Origin: Crocodylus rhombifer
Lineage: Eukaryota; Chordata; Crocodylia; Crocodylidae
Reading direction: 5' to 3'
DNA: 64,000 nucleotides
Assembly: GCA_038503035.1 (NCBI GenBank)
Contig: JAVSML010001011.1
Location: forward strand, 168,109 to 232,108
The notes beneath the pieces were generated by a model. The model had not been told where the DNA came from. It searched no databases and was given only the letters and a program-made list of their open reading frames with translations. The position numbers and the translations under genes are program-made. Below are positions 44,376 through 53,761 of the stretch, in pieces. The stretch's first letter is position 1; every line of letters starts with the position of its first letter.

Positions 44376-45369
44376 GAGGCAACCTAAAACTTCCACTTTG
44401 GCAGATACACTGCTCTAGAAAGCTCACAATCAAGGCTATGACAAGATGCAGCGACTGGATGAGACCAACAGAAGGGACACTAGGGGAAGGGGAGGACAAG
44501 GAAACAACAAAGTCATTACACATTTAAACAGATATCTCCACTCCACATCTGACAACAGCTAGGAAGGTAGTTAGCAAGAACTCTGCTATGCTTAATGTGT
44601 GATAATTTGCTAGCTTAACAGACAGCTCACCTTTAAAAATCCTACACCTATGTGCCCATCTCATACACCTACTGTTTAAGGTCACAATATAGACCATGAG
44701 CTCTGTAGGCCAGGGACCATCTTGTTTCACCATGTAACTGCTATACTCAAATTCCCAGCTACCTATAATTCAAATAGCAGCAAGTGCTCAACGTTCAAAT
44801 ACAGATATGCAATCTCTTTTATTTCATGGCACACAGAAACAAAGGCTCCCATGTAGGATAAAATGCTCCACAGGGGGATTGCAGAGAAATCAACAGCAAA
44901 AGGGGCTGAAATGGTATGTAGTGACCTAGAAGTGAAAATCTTCAAATCCCATCTGGCCAGGGGTTAAAAACAACCAGAAGTCATTTCCTGCTAGATGTCA
45001 CCCCCTGTCTCTGCTATCTCAGCTGAAGCCCAGGGGGGATCGGCATCCACCCCACCAGAACTACCCCTACAGCCATGACTCGGCCAACTCCGCAGAGATG
45101 CCGGGAGTGGCCAAGTCATGGGAAGAGGCCTAGATGCCATCCCTCCACCCCCGGGGCAAGGTGGGCAGGAGTGTGCTGGGAGGTGGGAGCCTTCCCGCCT
45201 GCTACCTGTTGAGCCAAAAGCTGAGCCTCCCCTGCAGTGGCAGTGGGCCCAGCTCGAGGAAGGACAAACCTGGGTGCAAGGGAGCTGGACTCAAGCAGAA
45301 GGCACCCCGCACCTTGCACACAGCAGACGGACCCAGGCAAATGTCAGAGCCCAGCTGGGGCTGCGGCCC

Positions 45370-45800
45370 TCCCTCCACCCACAGCCCGGGCCACGCATCT
45401 GGCGGAGCGCGGCGCCCTCCAAGCGGCAGAGCTGGGGCTGAGGGCGGCACGGAGGAGCGGGCGCCCGGGACGCGAGAGGGCGGCTCTGCCAGGCCGGGCG
45501 GCACGGGGCCCAGCCAGGACCGGCCCGGCAGCGGCCGGGAGGAGGCTCCTGCCCGCAGATGCCTCCTTGAGCCGAGCGAGGGGGAAGTTACCCGTGGGCG
45601 CCGGGCTCCGGACCGGGAGCCGCCGTCCGGGCCGCAGCCGCGATGTCCCGTGAGCCGCGGCGGCTGCGAGTCACATGCTTGAGCTTCCCAGCGCCGCCCC
45701 CGCCTCGCCCCGCCCCGCCCGTCCCGGGCCCGGCTGCCGGCCCGCCCGCCCGCCTGCACCTGCCGGCTCAGAGAGGGGGCCCCGCGCCCAGGCACCCCCG
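45370..45800. promoter_or_regulatory. CpG island, candidate upstream promoter
   Basis: Dense CpG and GC content (for example around 45400-45560 and 45590-45770) against an otherwise CpG-poor background. On minus, a plausible donor CACGG|GTAACT ends at 45592, so a non-coding first exon of NR1H3 could start here. On plus no exon is supported. The assignment to NR1H3 is inference from direction and position. The long open frames on both strands (up to about 239 codons) are a base-composition effect. Confidence 0.55.
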
Positions 45801-45829
45801 CACCCCTCCTCCAGACCCCCCCGCGCCCT

Positions 45830-46110
45830 GCCCACGAGCATCCTCCACACCTCCCCCCGCACAGCCCTACAAATACACACCCACGTGCATCCTCCACAAC
45901 CGTCCACACACACCCCTCCACGCCCCACCCTCTTCCACAGCTCCACGCACCCCTCTCACAGCCCTAAAGTCCTACAAATACAGACCCACCCACGCACAAG
46001 CATCCTCCACAACTTCCTCCTCCATCCCCCCCACACCACAGCTGCTTTCACTCCCCCTACACTGTACCCCCACTGTCCTACAGATACACCCCCACTTCCC
46101 CCATACACAC
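45830..46110 (+). repeat. Degenerate C-rich minisatellite, period about 105 bp
   Basis: CCTACAAATACACACC starts at 45866, CCTACAAATACAGACC at 45971 and CCTACAGATACACCCC at 46077. GCATCCTCCACA recurs at 45838, 45887 and 46000. The array directly follows the CpG island. Confidence 0.7.
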
Positions 46111-46743
46111 ACCCTGTCCTGAGGCACCCACTTTAAATGACCAGCACTTTCTCCGACCTCCCCTCCCTCCATGGCTGCAGGTGACCTTCAGCCCTGTGTG
46201 CAGAGAGCACCAGTAGGCCTCCACCCCACCATGCCCCCCTCCCCGTTAGACCCGCCTCACTTGTGCCACAAAGAGAGGAAGGGACAGAGCCTGTGCTCAG
46301 CTCCTCACCCCATGGGACCTTCGCACTGTCTCCAGCCTGTTTCCTGTCCCAGGCTCGCCTGACAGCCTCCTGTCATCTTTTGTTTTCTGTCCCCTTCCTC
46401 TGTGGCTCTTCTCCTCCTTCCTGCCTCCCTCAAGTTCCCCCCACAGCCCTGCCAGGAAAAAGAGAAGGAGAAGATGCTGAGTCAACTCTGGAGCAGGTGT
46501 CAGGGGAAGCAGAAGTGACCTCCTCCCTTCACTCTTCTCTGAACACAAATCCCATGTACATGCACAGGGGTGCTCATTCAACTAATCAAGGCTGCTCTGA
46601 CACATGCTAATTAGATGCCCCTTCTGAATTACTTAAGAAGGCTTACTTCTTCTACTGACCAGAAAAACAAAGGGTCTCTCTGAGGGTCCACACAGCCTTT
46701 TATACTAGCTGGATTAAACTGATCGAAAAATAACACCTTAGAG

Positions 46744-47388
46744 GAGTGGTTCTTAACCATTTTAGACTGGAAGTACCCTACATTAGTCTTGAGCTACCTC
46801 CTCAGAAAATGCCAGCTCATGAACAACACATGCCTCCGGCATCTGGGCAGGCACAGCGGTGGTGGGAGCGTGGCAGTGGGAGCACAGCAGCGATAAGCAG
46901 GAGCTCCTCCAGACACCGCCGGCAGTGTCAGTGGCCAGGTGGCAAGTGCTGACCAGGGGTCGGTAACCGCCCACAGACGCCACCGGTGGCAGTGGCGGCC
47001 AGCGGGGATCACTGACCACCCGCAGATGCTGCCAGCGGTGGCGGCAGGCGGGGGAGCAGTGACCACCCACAGGCACTACCAACAGTGTCGGCGGCGCCTT
47101 TTTGTAGGGGATGCACCGTTGCACCCCCTATGTGTTGCTCCTGTGCCATCTCCTAGTTTTCACTCATTTTCTGATTACTGAAAAATAATTAAGCATTTTT
47201 TTGGTTGCAAAGCACTCAGAAAGACCACAGCAGGTCAGAATATTTTTAACACTATGGGTTCCTATTTGAAATCCTGGGTTCTCTTGTGAATCATGTTTAC
47301 ACACCTAATAGTGTTAACATTGTGTGGCACCCCTGAAAGAATCCTGAGGCACCTCAAAGTGCCACAGTACCCTGGTTAAGAATCACTA
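46744..47388. mobile_element. hAT-Charlie-like element, 645 bp, with 8-bp target duplication
   Basis: The left end is GAGTGGTTCTTAACCATTTT and the reverse complement of the right end is TAGTGATTCTTAACCAGGG; both resemble the Charlie terminus CAGTGGTTCTCAACC. Flanks CCTTAGAG (46736-46743) and CCTTAGAC (47389-47396) match at 7 of 8. The left half carries a GC-rich minisatellite-like core (46840-47100) with units such as GGTGGCAGTGGCGGCCAGCG. The right half recurs, reversed, at 59066-59340. No transposase frame. Confidence 0.82.
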
Positions 47389-47879
47389 CCTTAGACTCAT
47401 GTGGTCAAGATCTTAGAATCCCAATAACTAGAGACAGGACAGTCCTAATATGACGCTCAGCTGAACCCCTCCCCTCCACCCTCCTTCAAAGGACAGGACT
47501 AGATTGTAGTATGAAAAAGCAGCAGACTATTCATAAGTAAGGCTGTAACCAACTCTGTTTTAAGCACCCTATAATTTTAGCTTGGAAAAATGGTTTGGCC
47601 TTAGATACAGCTAGTTTCACTCCCAAGCCAAAGAAAACTCCAATGAACGTCTTTTGAGTATAGAGGCAGTAAAAATAAAAAATATGCAGGTTTGAAATGC
47701 AGACTTTTGTCTGGTGTTCTTTGTTTCTCACTGTTATATAACAGAATCATATTACATGACAAAATACTGCTATTCTTTTTTCACCAGTAATCTCAAAGTA
47801 TAAATGCAACTCAAACTCCCTCTGTCAAAGAAACATAAAACGCATATGCCATGGAGAATAGGATTAGGAATGAGAATGA

Positions 47880-48770
47880 CCTTAATAAACTGGAGAAATA
47901 GTCTAAGATTAATTAAATTAAATTCAGCAAGGACAAGTGCAAGGTCCTGCACTTAGGATGGAACAGTCACATGAATAAATGTACATAGGGAGCAACCAGT
48001 TTAGGCTGCAATACTGCAGAAGACCTGGGAGGAACTGAATATGAGCCAACAGCATGCTTTTTTCTTGCCAAAAAAAAAAAAAAGACTTCTGGGTTGTACT
48101 AACAGGAGCATCACTTACAAGTCAAAGGAAGTTACTCTCTTGCTCTATTCAGCACCAGTGAGGCCTCACTGGAAGTACCATTTAAAGTTTTGGACACTGT
48201 ACTTAAAAATTAGAAAGAGTCCAGTGTCAAGCAACCAATGTGATTAGAGGTCTAGAAAACGTCACTTGTAAGGAAAGGCTAGCAAAAATGAGATTTAGTC
48301 TAGAGGCAAGAAGTGAAGGTGGGCTATTTTGAACAACTTCCTTACTGTGAAGGTAGTTAAGCATTGGAATGGGCTACTTAGATAGGTTTTAGAATCTCCA
48401 TCTTTGAAAGTTTTAAGAGCAGGTTGGACAACACACATTTCAAATTATTTATTTTATTGACTTATTAGACTTATATACCAACCTTCCCAACAAAGATCCA
48501 GTGCAACTTACTGTCAGCAACAGAACAACATATAAAAGCAAGTGGAATAGTAAAATAAAATATGAAAGAAACCCCCCTAAAAAATAACCCAACTTATCTT
48601 TGCTGACTAAATTCTTGCCCTAGTAGGAGGGCTCTACAGTGCTTTTGGAAGATGTCCAGACTTGGGTGACCCTCAAAGGAGAGGGAATTTAGACAGGGAT
48701 GATACCACCTTTAACAAAGGGTTGGACCAGATGACCTCTCGAGGCCCCTTTCAGCCTGACTTTTCTATAC
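47880..48770 (+). mobile_element. CR1 LINE fragment split by a later insertion
   Basis: The plus strand shows AAGGACAAGTGCAAGGTCCT (the 'KDKCKVLHLG' block), GAGCCAACAGCATGC, GAGGCCTCACTGGAAGTACC and a 3' end GGGTTGGACCAGATGACCTC TCGAGG near 48720. The order is correct for CR1. About 250 bp (48440-48690) is foreign and includes the SINE-like tail. Confidence 0.75.
48440..48690 (-). mobile_element. SINE/L2-like repeat nested in CR1
   Basis: On minus it contains TTTGTTGGGAAGGTTGGTAT followed by ATAAGTCTAATAAGTCAATA, the same tail family as at 28590-28668. It separates the coding and 3'-terminal parts of the CR1, so it inserted later. Confidence 0.5.
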
Positions 48771-49669
48771 TTCTAAATATGTGTATACAGCAGAAGGAAA
48801 TAGGCCTTATCTGAAATAAGTTTGAATGTATGGTAAAAAAACACCACAGTATCTGGAATTCAGTAAATTAAAAACATCTAAAGCTACTTGATCATGCACT
48901 CAGTTGAGAAAATGCAAGATTTAAGAGATGCCTTTCATCTAGACTTTGTGTATATACTTAATGATCAAGTCTCTAATAAGATAAATCACTTTTACAAATA
49001 ATACAGCATACTGAATTACTTTATCCACGTCTTCATCTATGTGAGTATTGCCAATCATAAACATACAAAAAGTGAGTCCAATCCTTCAGAAAATGTGAGA
49101 TTAAAAACAAATATTGGATTTTTTAAAATTTTGCCGACTGTTTTCTTAACCTTTGTGTTTAATGATTTCAGAATTTCTCTCCATCCTTGAATTCAAGCTT
49201 ACTATTTTTTTAATAACCACTAAGATTCTCACATAAACACATGGCTCCATGAGCTGAGGCATTGAAGAAAATACCAAATATCATGAGGCTTGACAATTTT
49301 TTCATTCTTTTACACCTACAGAATTCTCGGTGCCAATATGGTCCTGCTGGTATTCATTAACAGTTCTTTCTATCATCATGTATAGATGGTATTATAATAA
49401 TTTAGGGACAAATTCTTATTCCTCATGTTTCAAGCAGTCTCACTGTGAAAAAGGTAGTACTAAGTGTGAGCAAAACTGGCAAAAACCCAGGTCTTCCTCA
49501 GCAGCTACATACTATTCTAGCTTCACACAGCTATCCTTAGGTGATGTTCAAGGGATAAAATTAACTACAATTCAAAGCTAATGGTACTGGCTTATATATG
49601 GCAATTAATTTATTCACCATTACTCCACACTTACACTGAAACTACAGTATGAGCTGTAATTCCTGTATA

Positions 49670-50220
49670 CAGGCAGTCCTCAGACTTACAAGATGAGGTT
49701 TTTAGAAACCAATAGTAAGTCAAAACATTGTAACTTGAAACCAATTTTCTCATAAGAAGCAAGGTTATAAATGGGGGATTGGTTCCTGAACCAAGGACCA
49801 ATACCCTATTTTTCCCCAAAATACCCCAGAAGGTTGTACTTGATCAATTATAGATGAGTAATATAGCAATGTTAATGTATTTATATTGTAAATAGCACTC
49901 ATATTGATTTGAAAGGATTTCTTTGAACTGACTGCTGGACTTCTTGAAGGGCTCTTGTTTGGACTTTCTGAAGGGTTCCTGGCTGCAGGTTTTTCTGGAG
50001 TCTTGTATGCTTTCCTAAAGAAAGCATCCAAGGAAGTTTGGACAGCTGTTCTCCAGGGAGATGGGCGACTCAGCAAACTTGTTCGCTGGCATGGCGTCAC
50101 ATCAGGTAAAGCATTGTAAAGTTTAAATTGACATCAGAAAGTTGAAACAGGATGTCAATTTATAAAAGTTGTAAATGCAAAAAGGTGCAACTTGACATAT
50201 TGCAAGTTGAGAACTGACTG
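49670..50220 (-). mobile_element. Tigger/pogo-like transposon remnant, 551 bp
   Basis: The left end is CAGGCAGTCCTCAGACTTAC and the reverse complement of the right end is CAGTCAGTTCTCAACTTGC; both abut TA (49668-49669 and 50221-50222). The minus strand retains a coding remnant (49890-50100). Internal deletion removed the helix-turn-helix and DDE parts. Confidence 0.72.
49890..50100 (-). pseudogene. Tigger-like transposase C-terminal remnant with a PCNA-interaction-like motif
   Basis: The minus frame gives RTAVQTSLDAFFRKAYK then a Lys/Pro/Ser-rich tail (NPSESPNKSPSRSPAVSSKK). QTSLDAFF (50040-50017) fits the PIP-box pattern QxxLxxFF. PCNA-binding motifs are reported for pogo-family transposases, which supports the element's assignment. 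No transposase core is left. Confidence 0.5.
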
Positions 50221-50410
50221 TAATCGTGTAATTTTCCTAATTAAAAGCTCTTAGGATTTTTTCAAAAACTGGCATGGAATTACAACTGTGTAACTAAATG
50301 TAAAAAATTGCATAGTGTTTTATTTGAGGTTATTAAACACTAACTTCAAGCCTACAAATATTTAAGCACCACATTCTTAACAAAGCATGGAATTCTTACT
50401 GCTGTCAACA

Positions 50411-50593
50411 TTAAGGACTTAAGTAGTGCTGCTCAATGCATAAATGTTTGCACAACCAGTACGCCAGATGTGGCCTCCCCAGTGCTGAATAGAAGGGAGG
50501 AATTGCTTCCTTCAATCTGTTGGCAACACTTCTACTAATGCAGCCCAGAATGCCATTAGCCTCCTTTGCAAGGAGGGTATACTGTTGGCTCAT
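50411..50593 (-). mobile_element. CR1 RT-tail fragment
   Basis: The minus frame MSQQYTLLAKEANGILGCIS RSVANRLKEAIPPFY... aligns with 'MSRQCDETIRKANGTLSCISRCMTNRSKEVILPLYRALVRP' of CR1. Short and isolated. Its end lies close to the LTR at 50631. Confidence 0.7.
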
Positions 50594-50630
50594 ATTCTAG
50601 CTTTTTCCTCATCATCTGTCATTAGGTTGC

Positions 50631-50930
50631 TGTCATGGGATGGGGTTGCCAGGGATGGCCATGATACCCCTAGGGCTCTTTGATCATGCCAAATCCTGCC
50701 CAATGGGCACCCTCTCTCTCTCCTGTCACATCTTGTTGTACTATAATAAATAGGGAGGCTGCCCTCAAGTTTGTATTTTGCACCGTCCTGATGAACCCTA
50801 CTGAACCCTGTGGGTTCTTGGACTCATTTTGGGTCCCACTCCAAATGGATGCCTCTTGGGACTGCTAGGGCCCTCTCTCTGGGCAGTTTCTGCCCTTAAA
50901 GGAGCAGGCATACCTTAGTGCCCTGCAGCA
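50631..50930 (+). mobile_element. Short solo LTR with perfect 5-bp target duplication
   Basis: Begins TGTCATGGGATGGGG and ends GTGCCCTGCAGCA. It is flanked by GTTGC on both sides (50626-50630 and 50931-50935). It shares GGCCATGAT, the TAGGGAGGCTGCC block and the end motif with the 1.1-kb LTR at 38927-40020, but lacks the GC-rich middle. AATAAA lies at about 50745. Confidence 0.75.
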
Positions 50931-51128
50931 GTTGCCTGCCCCATTTAGTAAAGGACCCACACTTTCCCTGGTCTTCCTCTTGTTGCTGACATGTCGAAAC
51001 CCTTCTTGTTACCCTTCATATCCCTTGCTAGCTGCAACTCCAACTGGCAACTTGCTAGCTGCTTTGGCCTTAATGATTTTATCACTGCTTGCCCAATCAA
51101 TATTCTTATACTCCTCCCCATAAACAAT

Positions 51129-51450
51129 GTATGCCCCTGGAGGCTGGGGGAGTACAGTGACTGCCCACAGGTGGTGGAGGCAGGGGCAGCAGTGTGGAAG
51201 CAGTGAGCAGGAAGCTCCTGAATGGAGCCACAGTGGTGTCAGTAGCAGGGAGGGTAGCAAGCACCAACCGGCGGTCGGCAACCACCTGCAGATGCTGCAG
51301 GCAGTGTCAGTGGTGGCCAGCACCAATCAGGGACTGCCTGCAGATGTTGCTGGTGGTATCAGTGGCAAGCAGCGACTGCCCACAGCCACTGCCAGCAGAG
51401 TCGGCAGTGCTTCTGTCAGGAGGTACACCCGTGTGCACCTCCAATGCATC
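51129..51450. repeat. GC-rich minisatellite-like core related to the hAT at 46744-47388
   Basis: Units around GCAGTGTCAGTGGTGGCCAG, GGTCGGCAACCACC and GACTGCCCACAG recur several times with an interval of about 60 bp. The same words in the same order occur at 46900-47100, and both copies end with a GCACC-containing segment. Recognisable hAT ends were not found here. Confidence 0.6.
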
Positions 51451-51484
51451 ACCAATGCTAGTTGTTTGTCCAAATTTCTACTTC

Positions 51485-52450
51485 TTGTAAGTTTCCTTTC
51501 TGTGTTTTAGCTCACTGAAATGTTCTCTGCTAAGCCAAGCTGGTCTTCTGCCATACTTGCTAGCCTTCCTGCACATTGGGATGGTTAATTCCTGGACCCT
51601 CAGTAAGGTTTCTTTAAAGTACTCCCAGCTCTTCTGGCCTCCTTTCCCCCTCAGCCTGGCCTTGCAGGAGATCCTGTCCATCAGGTCCCTAAGTGAGTCA
51701 GTCTGCTTTTCTGAAGTCCAGGATGTGCACTCTGCTGGCCCTCCTTCCTTCCTTCCTTTCCTAATGGATCCTGAATTCAATCATCTCCTGGTTGCGGCTG
51801 CCCAAGTCGCTATCCACTACTACATTCCCCACCAATTCTTCCCCATTTGTGAGCAGCAGGTGAAGAATAGCTTGGCCTCTAGTTTGCTTCTCCAACACTT
51901 GCACCAGGAAGTTGTCCCCAACACTCTTCAATAGCTTCCTGGATCGCCTGTGCACTGCTGTATTGCTCTCCCAGCGGATGTCAGGGTGACTGAAGCCACC
52001 CATGAGAACCAGGGCCTGTGATCAGGAAACTTCCACTAGCTGTTTGAAGAATGCCTCACCCACCTCATCCTGCTGGCCTGGTGGTCTATAGCAGATATCA
52101 ACTATGACATCACCCTTGTCACTCTCCCCTCTGACCTATCCCAGAGACTTTCAACAGACCTATCTCCAGTTTTATACTGGAGCTCTAAACACTCATCCAG
52201 CTTTTACATAAAGTACAACTCCTCTTCCTCCTTTTGTCCCCTGCCTGCCCTTCCTGAACAGTTTATACCCATCCACGACAGTGCTCCAGTCATGTAAACT
52301 ATCCCATGACGTCTCTGTTATTCCAATCACATCATAGTTCTGTGACTGTGCAAGGACTTCCCATTCTTCCTGCTTGTTTCCTGGGCTCTGTGCATCCATG
52401 TGCAGGCACCTGAGATAACTAGCCAACTGCCTCATAATTTCACAAGATGA
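51485..52450 (-). mobile_element. CR1 endonuclease-region fragment, decayed
   Basis: Sense on minus. Blocks from the 5' side are CLHMDAQSPGNKQEEWEVLA, VIGITETSWDSLHDWS, GYKLFRKGRQGTKGGRG, SHPDIRWESNTAVHRRSRKL and LVQVLEKQTRGQAILHLLLT. These correspond to CR1 endonuclease text 'NARSMGNKQDEL...GLTETWWD...YRLYRKDR'. Several frameshifts. The RT part is missing. Confidence 0.82.
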
Positions 52451-52460
52451 GAAAGCAGAT

Positions 52461-53209
52461 AGAATTATGTATCTCAAAATCAAAATCGGTGGTGTGTGTA
52501 TGTATATAAGGCCACATATATTTGGCCTTCTTATATATGGTATATAAGGCCATAGATACATGGACTTCTTTATGAGACACAAAAAGGTGCTAATCATAAT
52601 GCTTTCCCTTTATAAATCACCTTTAATAACATATAAAGCCCCTGACACAATAGGCCAGATTTAGTTGAAGCCTATAGGTAAGACAGCAACTAAAGTATTA
52701 CAATTATCATTACAAACAACATCCACACTTCTGTGCTCAAAATATATCTGCACATATGCTCTGTATGGCAGTTTTCTCCCCAAAACCAGTCTGCTGTGAA
52801 ACAGGAGCTATACCAAGTCAAATGCTGATGTAACAGAACTGCTTAAAAATGTCAGTAGTGACTTTTCTTAGTACACTAGGAAATGTTTAGTCTTAAACAA
52901 ACCTGCTCCTCTTTCCCCCCAAAAAAAGACCACAGCCATTTGTGACAGATGGTTTTTATTGTAAAATTTCCGTTCTTAACAGCGTTTGTTGTAATAATGC
53001 TGTGTACCTCAGTTTCCCCAACGAGCTGCACCCAAGGAAAGGAGGGTTAATAGGGCCCTGCTGAAGAGAGCGGCCTACTGCAGAGACAACACTGAGGGCC
53101 AACAATAAATGGCTTGTATCGCTGTCGGGTGCCTGCCCTTTCGAGGAGATGCTCCACAAAAACCGAAGGAAAAAGGCGGAGATAGGTGTGGCAATGACAG
53201 TGGACCCGC
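52461..53209. other. ACP2 upstream region without recognised genes
   Basis: AT-rich to neutral sequence between the CR1 piece and the ACP2 CpG island. No exon or repeat is supported. Confidence 0.5.
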
Positions 53210-53220
53210 CCTCCAGCGGC

Positions 53221-53269
53221 CGGGCAGGGCAGGGCGTGGCGGGGCGGGGCGGGGCGGGGCGGGGCGAGG
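53221..53269 (+). promoter_or_regulatory. ACP2: Tandem GC-box array (Sp1-type), G-quadruplex prone
   Basis: Five consecutive GGGGC units preceded by three looser ones (GGGCAGGGCAGGGCGTGGC). Runs of four G separated by single C fit both Sp/KLF binding and G-quadruplex formation. Confidence 0.75.
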
Positions 53270-53638
53270 ACAGGCTGCACTGGGGAACCGGGTCTTGAAG
53301 CAGGGTGAGAGGGCGGGACCTCGACCCCATTTCTCGCGCTGCTATTGGCAAGGAGCCCTCGCTTTGAGAGCCGGCCCTGCGGGGGGCGGGGGCCACGGTT
53401 CTGATTGACAGCTCGCGAGCCGGGACACCCTTCTCCAGACGTCGCCCTTCTCACCTCCATTTCCGGTGCGCAGCCGTTCACAGTCCCCACAGCCCTCATT
53501 CCCTCCCTTCCTGCAGCTTCCGTTCCTAGCAGGAGCTCGCGCCCCCCTTTCCGCGTGTTGCGAAATGTCCGTCCGGCCAGGCCCCGCGGCCGGCACCGCC
53601 CGAGTTCCGCGAGAGCTGCGGGCCAGCTGGGCAGCGCC

Positions 53639-53761
53639 ATGGCGGCCGGGAGGCGGCGGGGCTGGGCGGCCTCCGCGCCGCTGCTGGTGCTGCTGGGGCT
53701 GGCGCTGGGCCCGGAGCCGCCGCCGCTTGCCCAGGCCCGGAGCCTCCGCTTCGTGACCCTG
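53639..53761 (+). CDS. ACP2: ACP2 exon 1: signal peptide
   Basis: Start ATG in context GCGCCATGG. The hydrophobic core [11 protein letters not shown] is followed by ARSLRFVTL, the start of the mature enzyme. Donor CCCTG|GTGAGG. Confidence 0.97.

Noticed and set aside
45202..45921. Long open frames (up to about 239 codons) on both strands over the CpG island
   Set aside because: Composition effect of GC-rich, stop-poor sequence: Gly/Arg/Pro-rich, no domain, overlapping frames on both strands all open.
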